A stretch of DNA of 64,000 nucleotides from Capniomyces stellatus (Eukaryota > Kickxellomycota > Harpellomycetes > Harpellales > Legeriomycetaceae): positions 224,608 to 288,607 of the forward strand of contig LUVW01000006.1 of NCBI GenBank assembly GCA_001661515.1, written 5' to 3'. The translations under genes were made by a program, and so were the position numbers. Positions 11,708-23,085 of the stretch are shown here, piece by piece; position 1 is the stretch's first letter; each line of letters opens with the position of its first letter. The notes beneath the pieces are model-generated. The model searched no databases. It had not been told where the DNA came from and worked only from the letters and a program-made list of their open reading frames with translations.

Positions 11708-12931
11708 ATGCAAACCTTTATTGTCGCAGCTAAACGAACACCATTTGGTGCTTTTGGGGGAAAACTCAAGAACCATAGCGCTATAGAGCTTGGAGCTATT
11801 GCTTCAAGAGCAGCTCTTGAGACGCTCCCAAAGAAGTTCCAAGAAGCTGCAACATCAGCAGCCTCAAAGAACACGGTGATAAACAGTGTGATTTTTGGAA
11901 ATGTGCAGCAAACATCAAGAGATGCAGCTTATTTGCCAAGACACATTGGGTTGATGTCAAATTTGCCAATTGAAGTTCCGGCACTAGGAGTTAACAGGTT
12001 GTGTGGGTCCGGGTTCCAGAGTATTGTTAATGCAGACCAGGAAATCAGGTTGGGAGAGTCGAGCATATGTTTGGTTGGAGGAACAGAATCAATGTCGCAG
12101 GCACCGTATGTGCTGAGAAATATCAGATGGGGGCCACAGTTTGGGCCAGAGAGCTTGAACCTTGAGGACTCATTGGTTGCGGGGTTGACAGACAGATGTC
12201 CAACAGAAATTCCAATGGGAGTTACAGCAGAGAACCTGGGCCGCCAACACGAAATCACCAGACAAATGTCAGATGAATTTGCGCTTTCAAGTCAGCTCAA
12301 GTGGAAAAAGGCAGACGAGACGAACCAGTTTGTCGATGAAATCGCACCAATTGAACTCAAATCCCGCAAAGGAGTTGAAATAATGACCAAAGATGAACAC
12401 CCACGCACACAAACCACTCTTGAAACACTAGCCAAACTCAAACCCGTGTTCGAGAAAAACGGAACCGTGACAGCCGGAAGCGCCTCAGGAATCTGCGATG
12501 GCGCTGCTGCACTCATTGTAGCAAACGAACAGGCCTGCAAAACCCACGACTTGAAGCCATTGGCTAGAATCGTTTCATACCATTACAACGGTGTCGATCC
12601 TTCAATCATGGGAATTGGCCCAGTCGAAGCCATCAGAGGCGCACTCGCCAAGGCCAAACTCACACTAAAGGACATGGACTACGTTGAGGTCAATGAGGCC
12701 TTTGCAACCCAGGCCCTTGCCGTAGCCAAGTGCCTTGACATTGACCCAGCCAAGTTCAACGTCAATGGAGGTGCCATTGCCCTTGGACATCCATTGGGCG
12801 CCAGTGGATCCAGAATCATGACTCACTTGACACATCTTCTCGTCCGCAACAAGAAGCGCTACGCTATTGGTAGCGCATGTATTGGTGGTGGACAAGGAAT
12901 CGCCATCATTATTGAAAACATGACTTTATAA
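11708..12931 (+). CDS. ACAA2: 3-ketoacyl-CoA thiolase, ACAA2-like (thiolase I superfamily)
   Basis: Catalyses thiolytic cleavage of 3-ketoacyl-CoA (and the reverse acetyl-CoA condensation), the last step of beta-oxidation. It is single-exon, 407 aa, the usual family length. The nucleophile Cys99 lies in NRLCGSGFQ, the catalytic His361 in GGAIALGHPLGASG and the second Cys391 in ACIGGGQG. The sequence VNRLCGSGFQSIV and the GTESMSQAPY block point to the mitochondrial ACAA2 branch. That branch usually has no long cleaved presequence, and the start here (MQTFIVAAKRTPFGAFGG) fits it. No C-terminal peroxisomal SKL-type signal is present (it ends MTL). The second half uses C-ending codons much more than neighbouring genes, as expected of a highly expressed gene. 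Confidence 0.93.
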   Translation: MQTFIVAAKRTPFGAFGGKLKNHSAIELGAIASRAALETLPKKFQEAATSAASKNTVINSVIFGNVQQTSRDAAYLPRHIGLMSNLPIEVPALGVNRLCGSGFQSIVNADQEIRLGESSICLVGGTESMSQAPYVLRNIRWGPQFGPESLNLEDSLVAGLTDRCPTEIPMGVTAENLGRQHEITRQMSDEFALSSQLKWKKADETNQFVDEIAPIELKSRKGVEIMTKDEHPRTQTTLETLAKLKPVFEKNGTVTAGSASGICDGAAALIVANEQACKTHDLKPLARIVSYHYNGVDPSIMGIGPVEAIRGALAKAKLTLKDMDYVEVNEAFATQALAVAKCLDIDPAKFNVNGGAIALGHPLGASGSRIMTHLTHLLVRNKKRYAIGSACIGGGQGIAIIIENMTL

Positions 12932-13279
12932 ATCGCTTTTAACATTTGTTCATATTATTTTTATACACTTTTGGCATAGTTTGGAGAAACGTTCCAGCTG
13001 ATTATTTATGTGTTAATTAATTTTCAACAATCCAATATATCCAATATGCCCAAATCTTTGTTTTAATTCAAGCCTAGCCAGACCAAGCCTGCTATTTATT
13101 CACTTTTCTACTTTTATATTCTCCAGTTTGGCTGATTGTGTATTTATCCAACCGACTTGGAATGAAAAAAAAAACAAAAGCAAAAACAAAAGCAAAAACA
13201 AAAGCAAAGGCAAAAACAACTACAAAAACAAAAATGCTGGTGTTTAATAGCACCAGTGAGCGGAGAAAAATGGATTGGA
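12932..13279. other. convergent 3' ends with purine repeat
   Basis: A short region between the thiolase and INO80 stop codons. Positions 13163-13235 form a degenerate (CAAAAG/CAAAAA) hexamer array on the plus strand. Otherwise nothing was seen. Confidence 0.5.
13163..13235. repeat. CAAAAR hexanucleotide microsatellite
   Basis: Tandem AAAACAAAAGC-type units are visible by eye, with point variation. It lies in the intergenic gap between convergent genes. Confidence 0.7.
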
Positions 13280-16200
13280 CTATCTTCTGCTTGATAGCAG
13301 CTTTTCAACCCATCGATCCTCGTCAACATTGTTGCTCTCCTCAATCAGCAAGGATATTATATCGTTGGGCTTCATGTCTAGAACCGGGGCCTCGGTTTCC
13401 AGGCTGAGATCCGAGTCCATTGTGCCGCTCTTGGCGTTGTTTAGCTCGTCTCCAACGCCATTCTCGCGGCTATCGCTATTCCTCATGCTTGACGGCGAGT
13501 AAGGCACGATGGTGCTTGAGCTGGAGTTGGGGTTAGAGTCAGTGGTGGCACCATGCTCAGAATTGCTGGAATCTGCGCCTGAGATAACAATTTTGTGGAT
13601 TTGGTCCTTCTTCTTTGCTCTTTCAAGAATCCGACACTCAACGGTGCCTTTAGTGACCAGGCGGTAAACGGTGACTTGCTTGGTCTGGCCCAGCCTATGA
13701 GCTCTGTCCATCGCCTGCATATCAACAGTAGGATTCCAATCAGAGTCGTAGAAAATAACTGTATCAGCAGCAGTCAGGTTGATACCCAAACCGCCAGCCC
13801 TAGTGCTCAGCAGGAAAATGAACAAATCGGGTCTGGTTTGCCACTCGGAAACCATGTTTCGCCGGTCAGAAATCTTTGAGGACCCGTCGAGTCTTAGGTA
13901 GGTGTACTGGCGAAAAGTCAGGTACTCGACCATCAAGTCGATCATTTTGGTCATTTGAAAGTACATCAGCACTCGATGTCCATTTAGCTTGAGCTGGTCA
14001 AGCAGCTTGTCCAACATCAGCATTTTGCCCGAGTATAGCAGCAGTTTGTCGATCGACGGTGTCCAGATGTACGACAGTCCAGCTGAGCTGGCCAGTAGGT
14101 TTTTAGAGCAGTAGCGCTTAATCGCGTATTTCAATGGGTGGTCTAGCGTGAAGCTGACCTGGCTGTTTGTGTGCTGGGTAGAGGAGCATATACTTTCCGG
14201 GGTCAACGCAATTGCTGGTGGTTTGTAGGCTGGCGGGATAAACCTTAAAAAGCTGAATGCATAGCTTTCTGGTATAACTGAGCCCAGTTTGTGCGTGAGC
14301 TGGTTGATAAACGAGACCTCTAGCCCAAAGTCAGCCATTCCCAGCTCGTTGAACTGGCAGTAACTCCGTTTTTTTTCAAACGACCCAACCACCGCTTCGA
14401 TGTTCTCATAAACACCGAGATCCACGCCATTGTATCTTGGCTCAAACAGGTCATTAATAAACGCCAGCAGTACCGGGAACAGCCTGAAAGAAAACAGGGG
14501 ATTTTCGCCCAGACAGCCCATTCTCCCATAAACAATCCAGCCAAGCTTTCTGCCAACTCTCTCAAAGCGGGAGTTGCTGGCAAGCAGCCTTGGCAGAGCA
14601 ATAGCCAGAGTGGCAGCAGTGGGCATGTACAGGTTAGAATTGGGGCAGTTTCTCCCACCAATGCTCGAGTGTGAGTAGTTCAGCAGTGCCAATGGACTTT
14701 CGATCTCTGCTCTTTCAAACAGTTCGGGGTGGTTGCAGACTTTTCTAAACTGCATAACCAGATTCATCAGGCTTTCGGTGTTCATGGAGTTCTTTTTGGA
14801 CACTAGCTCGGAAATCGAGATCTTCTGGTACAGCCCGCGGTACATTTCCGTCTGTCGGTGCGTCAGGTCGCAATATACCAAGTGCTCGATCTTTTCGCCC
14901 AGCTCGTGCTGGACATTGCGCTTGGTTCTCCGCAGCATAAACGGTTTGAGTATCATGTGCAGCCGCTTCAGCTGGTTTGAGTTGATTATCGCGTTGTTTT
15001 CGGCACTCGCCTCAATGTCTCTTGAAAACCACTCGCTAAACTCTTCGTGCGAGTCAAACAAAGACGGCATAATAAAGTGCAGCAGAGCCCACAGCTCGTG
15101 CATACTGTTCTGGATCGGCGTCCCTGTTAGCAGCAGCCTGTTGCGACAGTTGAACTGTAGTAGCACGTTCCATCTTGCTGACGCTGAGCTCTTGATCGCC
15201 TGTGCCTCGTCCAGTATCATGTACTGCCACTTGACTCTGTTCAGAACAGCTTCGTCAGACACCACCAGCTGGTACGATGTCACCAGGATGTGTATTGCCG
15301 ACTCTTGGCGTCCCAACTGCTTGGAATTCCAGAACGTCTTGCGCAGAATCTTCCTGTCCTTCTGTGTGCCCCAGTACGGCAAAATCTTCATCGATGGCAC
15401 AAACCTTGCTATTTCCTGCTGCCAGTTATGCAGCGTCGATGCTGGCGCCACCACAATAAATGGCCCCCAGATCCCATATTTCTCTGCTAGGTACGCCATC
15501 ACCGATATCGACTGCACTGTTTTTCCCAGCCCCATCTCATCCGCCAAAATCCCGTTTATTCCTTGCTCGTACAGATTGGCTAGCCAGTGCAGCCCCTTCA
15601 GCTGGTACTCTTTCAAAGTACACTTTAGCATCTCTGGTTGCTTCACCTCCAAACTCGACTCTAAAGTCGGCGGGTTTTGGAAATTCATCTCATCCTTTCC
15701 CCCCTCATCTTCTCCACCCTCTTCCCCACCCCCCTCCACATCGCCCCCCAAACTCCCCTTGCCACCATCTGCAGCATTGGCCGCCCTGTTTAAATCAAAC
15801 AGCTTCACTTTTTCTTGCTGCTTAAAAATCGCTTCCTTTGCGTTCTTCTTTGCCTGGTCCTTCAACGTTTCGTCAGTGTCGTTCAGAAAATCAATCTCCT
15901 TATCCTCCCCAATACTCTCCGCCTTGATTTGCTCTCCAACAAAGTGGCTGTAAAGCTCAGTCTGTGTAATCAAAAAGTTTAGCTTTCTGGATTGTCTGGT
16001 CGTTTCCCGAGCCTCTTCCTCTTTTCTTTCCCTCTCCTGAAGCTCCCTCTCCAGTCTCTTTCTAGCCTCCCTCTCGTCCTTTTCATAGCGCTTCCAGTAT
16101 ACCTGCATCTCCCTATTGCTCCTCCTTGTCCGGATTTGATTCTCCCTAGACAGTCTATTATCGCCAAGCGTCTTTAGCTCTGCCACTCTCCCACCAAACA

Positions 16201-18885
16201 ACCAATTTCCTCGACGGACTTCCCTCATGCAAAGCTGTGAAACTTTAAGCAAGTTGTACTTTTTTGATGCTACCAACATCCCCATCCGTTTAAAGCTCTC
16301 CGATATGTGTGGGATAACCAATAGTTTCATTTCCATCAGGTATCTATCTTTACTCGGCAACGACTTGAAAATTTCCTCCTGATCATACTCTAGTCTCCGC
16401 TTTATTTGACTTTGAATATCTCGTTGCTTTTGCATTTGCCTCTGCTGTTGCTGGATAAGTTGCTGTTGCTGTATATGTTTCTGCTGTTGAATGTGTTGTT
16501 GGTGCAAGATTTTCTGTTTTAAAAGCTGTTGTTGTTGTTGCTGTTGCTGTTGTTCTTGTTGTTGTCGGTGATGATGTTTATGCTGTTGATTGCGTAATTG
16601 CTGTTGTTGCTGTTTCTGTAACTTTTGGTACTGTTGTTGTTGGTAATGTCTCATCGTTTCTTCTTGCTGTTGCTTAATTAACCGCTGACGATGTCGATGC
16701 TGCTGAAGTTGACGCATTTGTACCTCTTTTTGTATTTGTATATGATCTAGATCCCGGTCCTGATCTCGGTCCTGATCCCGATCTTGATCCCGACTTTGGT
16801 CGCCATTAAACCGGTACATTCTGATTGGTTCAGGTGAACGTTCATATCCTTGCATATTCCGGTCTACTTGTGATTTATCTTTGATGTTCACTCTGCCATC
16901 CAGTTGCGCCCTCATAAACTGACTGAAGTTGCTCTCTTTATACATACTCCCCGTTTGCGAACCCGTTGGTCTGTCCCTTGGCTCATCGTGTCTACTAGAA
17001 CTGCTAGCAATGTTTTTGCTACTCAGATACTCCCTGTATTCGTTTAAACTCGGTATTTCAATCTTTGATCCTTTTTCACCTGCCTCAAACTGATGCCTGT
17101 TTTCTCTGCTCTTTCCCCCCCTCTCCTCCGACTCTCCTCTATCCCTCGCCCTTTCTAGCGACTTGTAATAGCCCTCAAACATCCTTTTTTGTGGCATATC
17201 TTCTGTGTTTTCATTCATCTTGCTCGTCATTGCTGCTGCTATATCGTTCAGTCTTATCCTCTTCTCTCCATACTCTTCTCTCCCCAACAGGCTATCCACT
17301 ACCACTCTTCTACTTGCATTCCCGCTCAAGTACCTGTCTAAATTAGTATTCCCTCCATTTGTGCCATGAACCCTGCCAAATTCACCTTTTCTTTTACCAA
17401 CTGCCTCCATATTTCTCTATTTTTTTTTCACACCCAACATTAACGTTTTTTATTTACTTTTGTTATCCTACTTGCTACAAAAACCATACCATACCATACC
17501 ATACCATACCATACCGAACCGAACCGAGCCGAACCATACCATACCAAATCAAATCAAAAAATAATAGTCTGCTGATACAACACTTTATACAATCAAACTC
17601 GAACGCTTACCATTTCACTGTGTATATTCAGATCAAACTCCTTATTGTCGTCATACATCCTATCCGACGACGCTTCACTGTTAGATCCTGCTCTTCTACT
17701 ATACTCCTCATCCAAGCCTCCAAATCGCCCAAGTGGCTCCATCCCTACTCTTGCAGCCCGACCCTCATCTCTATCACCCCTATTTATCTCCATATACCTA
17801 GCCACCCGACCATAGTCGCTATCCTCATGCCTTGGGTCTTTTGAACTCAGCATCCGCTTTATACTTACTGCAAACTGTTCATTGTCATCCTCCTTTGGTT
17901 GGTTACCTTGCGTTAAACCAGTATTCTCCCTGCCTATACCACCTCTAATCCCCGCCGAGTCCAGCCCTCTATGCCATCTCGAGGACCTTGGCTCGTCACT
18001 ATCTTCATTTCGATTTACCAGTTTTTGGCTGTTGAACATTTTCTCAATCTCCTTGGACTCTATCATCGTAATCTGCTCCTCCCTACCCCTTCTAAACTCG
18101 CTGATTTTCGCCTCAAGCCCTCTTTGGTTCTCAAACTCTTGATAGCCGTGTCGAAACGGTCTGTGCGGTTGGTTTTGCTGCCGCATATCCATTTCCAGTC
18201 CCATTCTATGTTGCTGTTGCCCTTTGATCCTTTCATGCATCCTATTCCGTTCGTGTTCTTGCCTTTGGAATTGAATCTCTTGTTGTTCTCGAAGCTTCTT
18301 CTGGTATTCGAATTCATACCGTTCACGAGCGGACAGGTGGTGCTCTTCCTCGTCCCTTTCTTGCAGTCGCTGACGATACTCGCGCTCGCGTTGTTCGTGT
18401 ATTTGCTGTCGCTCCATCCTTTCGTGGTACTCTCTTTGTTTACACTTTTGGTATTCCAGCCTTTCTAGTTCGTGTTGCTCCATTACATGCCGCTGTCTGC
18501 TTTGTGGTTGCCACTCCTTCGTCTCGCACTCCTCACCATAGCCCCCTCCCCTTGCTAAATTCGATACATTGGCGTATCCCCCCGCGTAGTCCATCTCTCT
18601 GTCTTCATGGCCATGTCCAGATCTTTTTCTTGTTTCTCTGCTTTCATGTTGGTTCATACCATTGCTACCTGAAATCCTGGTATTATCTAGATTTTCAAGC
18701 GCTTTGCCAAATTTACCAAACCTACTAACCCTATTTATGCTTGCCGCGTTAGGGTCGCTGTGCTCGCCTTCAAACCCACCTTCTCTGCTTGGATAGTTAA
18801 TGTACTGGTTTGATGGAATTGATATTACTCTTCGTCCCTGTGGGCTTTGTTGGCTTTGGTTTATGTTCGGAAATCTGTTCTCCAT
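13280..18885 (-). CDS. INO80: INO80 chromatin-remodelling ATPase
   Basis: Catalytic subunit of the nuclear INO80 nucleosome remodeller. Two exons join in phase: 18885..17611 (donor ATG|gtaagc) and 17416..13280 (acceptor aaatag), giving about 1,803 aa. The N-terminal 650 residues are charged and disordered. A Gln-rich block follows (about 655-760, runs of Q up to nine). The DBINO domain is at about 780-925, with REMQVYWKRY and the diagnostic SRKLNFLITQTELYSHF. The Snf2 ATPase comes next: DEMGLGKT (about 1050-1058), the DEAQ box typical of INO80 (about 1161-1164), and LLLTGTPIQNS. A roughly 250-aa insertion separates the two lobes, the hallmark of INO80/SWR1 ATPases. The C lobe has RVLMYFQMTKMIDLM, STRAGGLGINLTAADTV and DRAHRLGQTKQVTVYRL. 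Confidence 0.95.
17483..17550. repeat. pentanucleotide repeat in INO80 intron
   Basis: Tandem CCATA units pass into CCGAA/CCGAG units and back to CCATA. The whole array lies in the 194-nt INO80 intron (17417..17610), so its length is not under coding constraint. Confidence 0.85.
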
Positions 18886-19105
18886 TTTACTCCAACTTTT
18901 TATTTTTTATATTTAAAAAAAAAAAACAAAAAAAACTCAAGCTTCGTAAATTCACGATTCGATTTTAATTGTTGCTTCAAGGCGATTTCTCAATTATATT
19001 CACGCGCTTGTGCTTCCTTTTATTATCCTATTCGAGTATAGTACATGCACTTGTCGTTATTTGCTTTTTCTTTTGCTTTCATTAGTTTAGCAATTCTACC
19101 ACCCT

Positions 19106-19150
19106 TTCGTTCCGTTTCGTTTCGTTTCGTTTTATTTCGTTTTATTTTTA
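19106..19150. repeat. TTTCG-type pentanucleotide repeat
   Basis: Units of TTTCG with TTTTA variants lie about 220-265 bp upstream of the INO80 start codon. Confidence 0.7.
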
Positions 19151-20906
19151 ATTGCAAGAATACGCGTCTGTTTAGTATATTTTTCCTGAATGAGTTATCA
19201 AGTTCTTAAAGTACATTGGACACTTGGCTGTTAATCAATTGATTAACCACAGCCTAAAATCTGTATAAAATAAAAATTGGGGCTTTATTCTACTAGTGAA
19301 ATTAAATGTGCTTGTTGCTAATCCAAGAGCTTCATTTAAACCTTATTATATTTTACCTTTATTGTTGCTTCAGGCTTATCTTAAATTCTTAGCTTTTAAA
19401 CTTTGTATTATTCTTTTTTTTTTTGCGTTTAACAATTTTTTTTTGCATTAATTAATTTCCAAGTTTCGAGCACTTTTGAGACCACGTATTTTTAGCTGCG
19501 TTTACCTTTATTATTAAAACGATAATCGAACACATTTATTTATTTTGAATTAAAAATTACGTTAAAATGTGATTATTTTTAAAGTAAATAAACAATGGCA
19601 AAAAATAAATAAATAAACCCAGTACAAGTTAGCAAATATACTTTCGCATTTTTTCATTGTTTGACTGCCAAAACTAGAAGTAATGGAAATAATAATATAT
19701 CACTACTTGTGCCTTTTCTTTAAGTGGTGCAGAGGTCGTTTGGAATTAACCACATTGAACATAGGTTTATGTTTCAAACAAATTATCACAAAATTGCACT
19801 CGTGTTTTGGCATTTGTTCATGTCCAATTTAGTATTCCTTTGGCTGCTTTGGTCTTTATTACAAAATACACGCCTACTTAAACGCTAATCAACTCGCACA
19901 CAATTTGTTTAATTTAATAATTCCGATAATTATCTCAGTTCTAAACATAATTCCCGCCCATTTAGCCACCTTTGAAAATTGCAAACACCACTCCACTCAT
20001 TTACCAAACCTGGGAAACTCGTACCACTTGTCTTTAGTTGGACTTGCTACCCATACCTTAGAGTCGCGTCACATACGCTTAGCCAAGCAGTCATACACGC
20101 TAGACACCCGAAAGCCTGAACGACAGCTGGTGCGAGTACAGCTATAAATATCCAACAGATTTGCTTTCTACCAACAACTTGGTTGTATACTCCTGGCTGT
20201 TAATCTAAATAGCACCACGCATACACCAACTGTGCTATACAGGTCATAACAGGCTTTAGCCTTACATAAACATAGTTCATGCATATATATACAACCACTA
20301 AGTCAAGTTGTGCAAGCTACGCATACCCAAATGCCTACGTACTATCGATGTCGAATCAATCTAGCTGTCTGAAGCTAGGAAGCCAAAGTCAAAATTGGGT
20401 TCATCTCCCACAATCCCTTTGAAATAAACAAATATTGTGTATAATGGCTATCCGGTTCAGTGTTGTATTTTGTTGGTATTTTTTATTTTCATAGTATGCG
20501 ATTGTTGTCATTACATTGTTAAATCTGCTGATTATTTAAATTATAATAAAAGCCAATACATCTAAAGAACTAGCACAACTCGAGTTCTTATTGTCATATG
20601 TGATTTAGCTACTGCCAATGGTTCAGCTGTTTTTGAAGGCGCTTCCGCTTAGCCTAACTCTGCCCCAATTTGTTTATTGTTTATTAATCATTATTTTATT
20701 TTTATTGTTTGCTTGAATGCTATATCTAATTGTTTGAGTTTGTCTAGCTCATTCTTGTAGATTCAACAACAACACCACATTCGAGTTGATGAATCTATTC
20801 TTTATTCTCACTATTTTTTTGTTTCAAACATATTATTATCTCTTTACAAAGTACCATGCACTCTGTCAGGATGATGCGCTATAAGCTGGTTTTGTTTGAC
20901 CTATAT

Positions 20907-20939
20907 CCCCCCAATTTTTTTTTGGGGGAGGGGGGGGGG
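20907..20939. repeat. C-run / T-run / G-run potential hairpin
   Basis: Six C, two A, nine T, then five G, A and a run of about ten G. C6 can pair with the G-runs across an A/T loop, and the G-runs could also form other structures. No associated gene. Confidence 0.6.
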
Positions 20940-21834
20940 ATTATGGTGGTAATAACTGGTAAATAAGAGGAGATAAAGTATAGGTTCAACTTAATAATTG
21001 GTTGCTCTTGGCTTAGTATATTAGATGGACATGTGGTCGAGTGATACAACTGTTAAATGCTTTAAACATACACAATGTCTAATATTACCAGCAGCCCGAC
21101 CAATATTTACCTAGACACTAGAGACGTTTATTAACATTCATATACACAACATTTAAAATCATCGACGAAATAAACCTTATTCCAGCGTCACAAGATCTAT
21201 TACTGCTTTTATTTTGTTACTTGTAATTTTTTATACTCAAAGTTAGAGAGAACCTACTACCTTGGTTATACAATAAGGCCTTATTGTTCATCCCTGACCA
21301 CGCATATCACCCGACAAATGCAAAGGTCTGTCACATATCAGTTAACTATCACCAAAAACAGTCATTTATATTTATTTTTCTCTGTTTTTTTTTTTCATTT
21401 TTTTACTTTTGGTATATCAAGAATGGGCATAAAGTTGCACCACATGTCTCCACCAGCGTAACGTGTAAAAATTACACTAGCCAGTTTGTCGCAGATTTAT
21501 ATCTCTCGTTACAGCTCACTTGATAATGTTTCTAGTAGCGTGCTGTATCCCCATTTTTATCCCAGTCTCGGCAGTACAAAAGTTAGTATACACACACACA
21601 CATCCACATCTGGAATGTTGACATCATCAACCATCCCATTCAAATAATCACACACTAACTTGAATAGAAAAGAATGACCATACATATTGTTGCACTTTCC
21701 CCATAGCTAGGAAATGTTATTTCTAAAGTTCTGGGTTTCAAAATTATTATCTTCATTTTATTTTTCAATTATATTTTAACGAAAATCAAATTAGTGACCG
21801 AGTATAAATTTAAATTGCAGGCAACAGTGTCTTT

Positions 21835-23085
21835 TTAGTCAAGCTTCAGTACTTTAGCGCGTGATCCTGGACTTGCGCCTGGACCTGAACCTGGACCTGA
21901 GCCTGGGTGGTTTCCAAATCCTTTTCCATTTCTTACTACCTGGACATTGGACTTTATTTCCTGCTTGAAGCTGATTTTGACGTTTCTATGTATGTTGTTG
22001 TTCATGTTGGCCCCAATATTCTGTTTGCTTTTCATTCTCAACCCATCCATTCTGGCTAAAACGTCCCGATGAGCCGCATTTGCGTTTAGATTGATATTGC
22101 CCATAGGGTTCGTGTCTTTTATTCCGTTAAACCCACCTTTTTGGCGCATATTTCCGCCCATCCCTTCTGATTCCTTGTCCACTAGAATATTTTTGTCAAC
22201 TCCCTCAGCAGACTCTGTATTTGTGTCTGTGTTCAAGTAAACTTGGTCCTCAGCCAGCAAACTACCAGAACCTTCACCCGAGCCAACCTTATCCAGGAAT
22301 GCCTGATTTTTGCCGTTTGCCATCATGTTATGCATGGCTTTCACCATCATTTTATGCCGCTTCATAGCGCTGCTAGCTATAGAGTCTGTGTCGTGCAAAG
22401 AGTCCAAATCCCCTGAATCTCCGTGCCCCAAAAACCCATTCAAATGATCGTTGTCAAAACTGTCGGAATCAATATTTATTTCTGCTTGAAACTTGACGTT
22501 GTGTGTGATTAAATCTGGGTTTTTGTCGTTGTGGTCGCCAAATTTTTTGCTACCTCTGTTTTTCTTGTCAAGAACAGACATCCCATGGTCAAAGTCATCG
22601 TCCATACTGCTGTCAGCAGAGCCTGCCCTTTTTTTAATCCTAGTTATATATCCACCTATCTCTCTATCAAACTCATCAACAGTAAACTTGTTATGCAAAG
22701 CGTCTGGGCTGCTTTCTTTGCTCCTAACGCTCTCCAACAACGTGTCTAGATATGCGCCTGTCTTTTCAACCATATCTTTGTCAAGCTTGGAATCTTCGCT
22801 ATCTTTTAGGTTATTTATATGTCTCAGAACCACATTCTCATACGAGACATACGAGTCTCCGTTCTTCTTGGAGTTTGGTCCATACTCAAACGACTCTTCT
22901 TTAATGGCCTTTATAGCTATTGTTCTAAAATTTCCTCTATCGTCGTTCTCTACCCTTGTAGCTTTAAAGAAATACGTACTGGCCAGCGGGTTGCCATTCT
23001 GGTTTTCGTCACGTACTTCCAACGAAGCTGACGCAATCTTTACAAGTAGTACGAATGTATAAAATCGAGCCTTCATTTTAACCAT
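21835..23085 (-). CDS. secreted protein, family not recognised
   Basis: Single-exon, about 416 aa from the ATG at 23085 (a second in-frame ATG lies at 23076, MKARF). The N-terminus KARFYTFVLLVKIASAS is a plausible signal peptide. No membrane helix follows. The rest is hydrophilic, rich in Asp, Asn, Lys and Met, with histidine/aspartate patches around 200-240 and Asn-rich stretches near 330-370. The C-terminus carries a GSGPGSGPGASPGS low-complexity segment followed by RAKVLKLD. I recognise no domain. It is probably secreted or lumenal. Confidence 0.7.
   Translation of the reverse strand: MVKMKARFYTFVLLVKIASASLEVRDENQNGNPLASTYFFKATRVENDDRGNFRTIAIKAIKEESFEYGPNSKKNGDSYVSYENVVLRHINNLKDSEDSKLDKDMVEKTGAYLDTLLESVRSKESSPDALHNKFTVDEFDREIGGYITRIKKRAGSADSSMDDDFDHGMSVLDKKNRGSKKFGDHNDKNPDLITHNVKFQAEINIDSDSFDNDHLNGFLGHGDSGDLDSLHDTDSIASSAMKRHKMMVKAMHNMMANGKNQAFLDKVGSGEGSGSLLAEDQVYLNTDTNTESAEGVDKNILVDKESEGMGGNMRQKGGFNGIKDTNPMGNINLNANAAHRDVLARMDGLRMKSKQNIGANMNNNIHRNVKISFKQEIKSNVQVVRNGKGFGNHPGSGPGSGPGASPGSRAKVLKLD

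Larger units (their letters stand above)
18886..21834. other. long intergenic region, no gene seen
   Basis: AT-rich sequence of 2.9 kb. It has a degenerate TTTCG/TTTTA repeat at 19106-19150 (INO80 upstream side) and a less AT-rich patch at 19,960-20,350 with no convincing frame on either strand. A C6-A2-T9-G hairpin-like homopolymer cluster sits at 20907-20939. No RNA gene was recognised. Confidence 0.45.

Noticed and set aside
14733..15953. 406-codon open frame on the plus strand
   Set aside because: It is wholly antisense to the conserved INO80 ATPase domain and has no domain of its own; it is a shadow of the high-GC coding strand.
17483..17550. CRISPR-like or regulatory array
   Set aside because: Plain pentanucleotide microsatellite with no spacers, located inside a spliceosomal intron of a eukaryotic gene.
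22493..23062. 189-codon plus-strand frame
   Set aside because: Antisense to the secreted-protein gene, which has a signal peptide and coherent composition; no ATG-supported domain.
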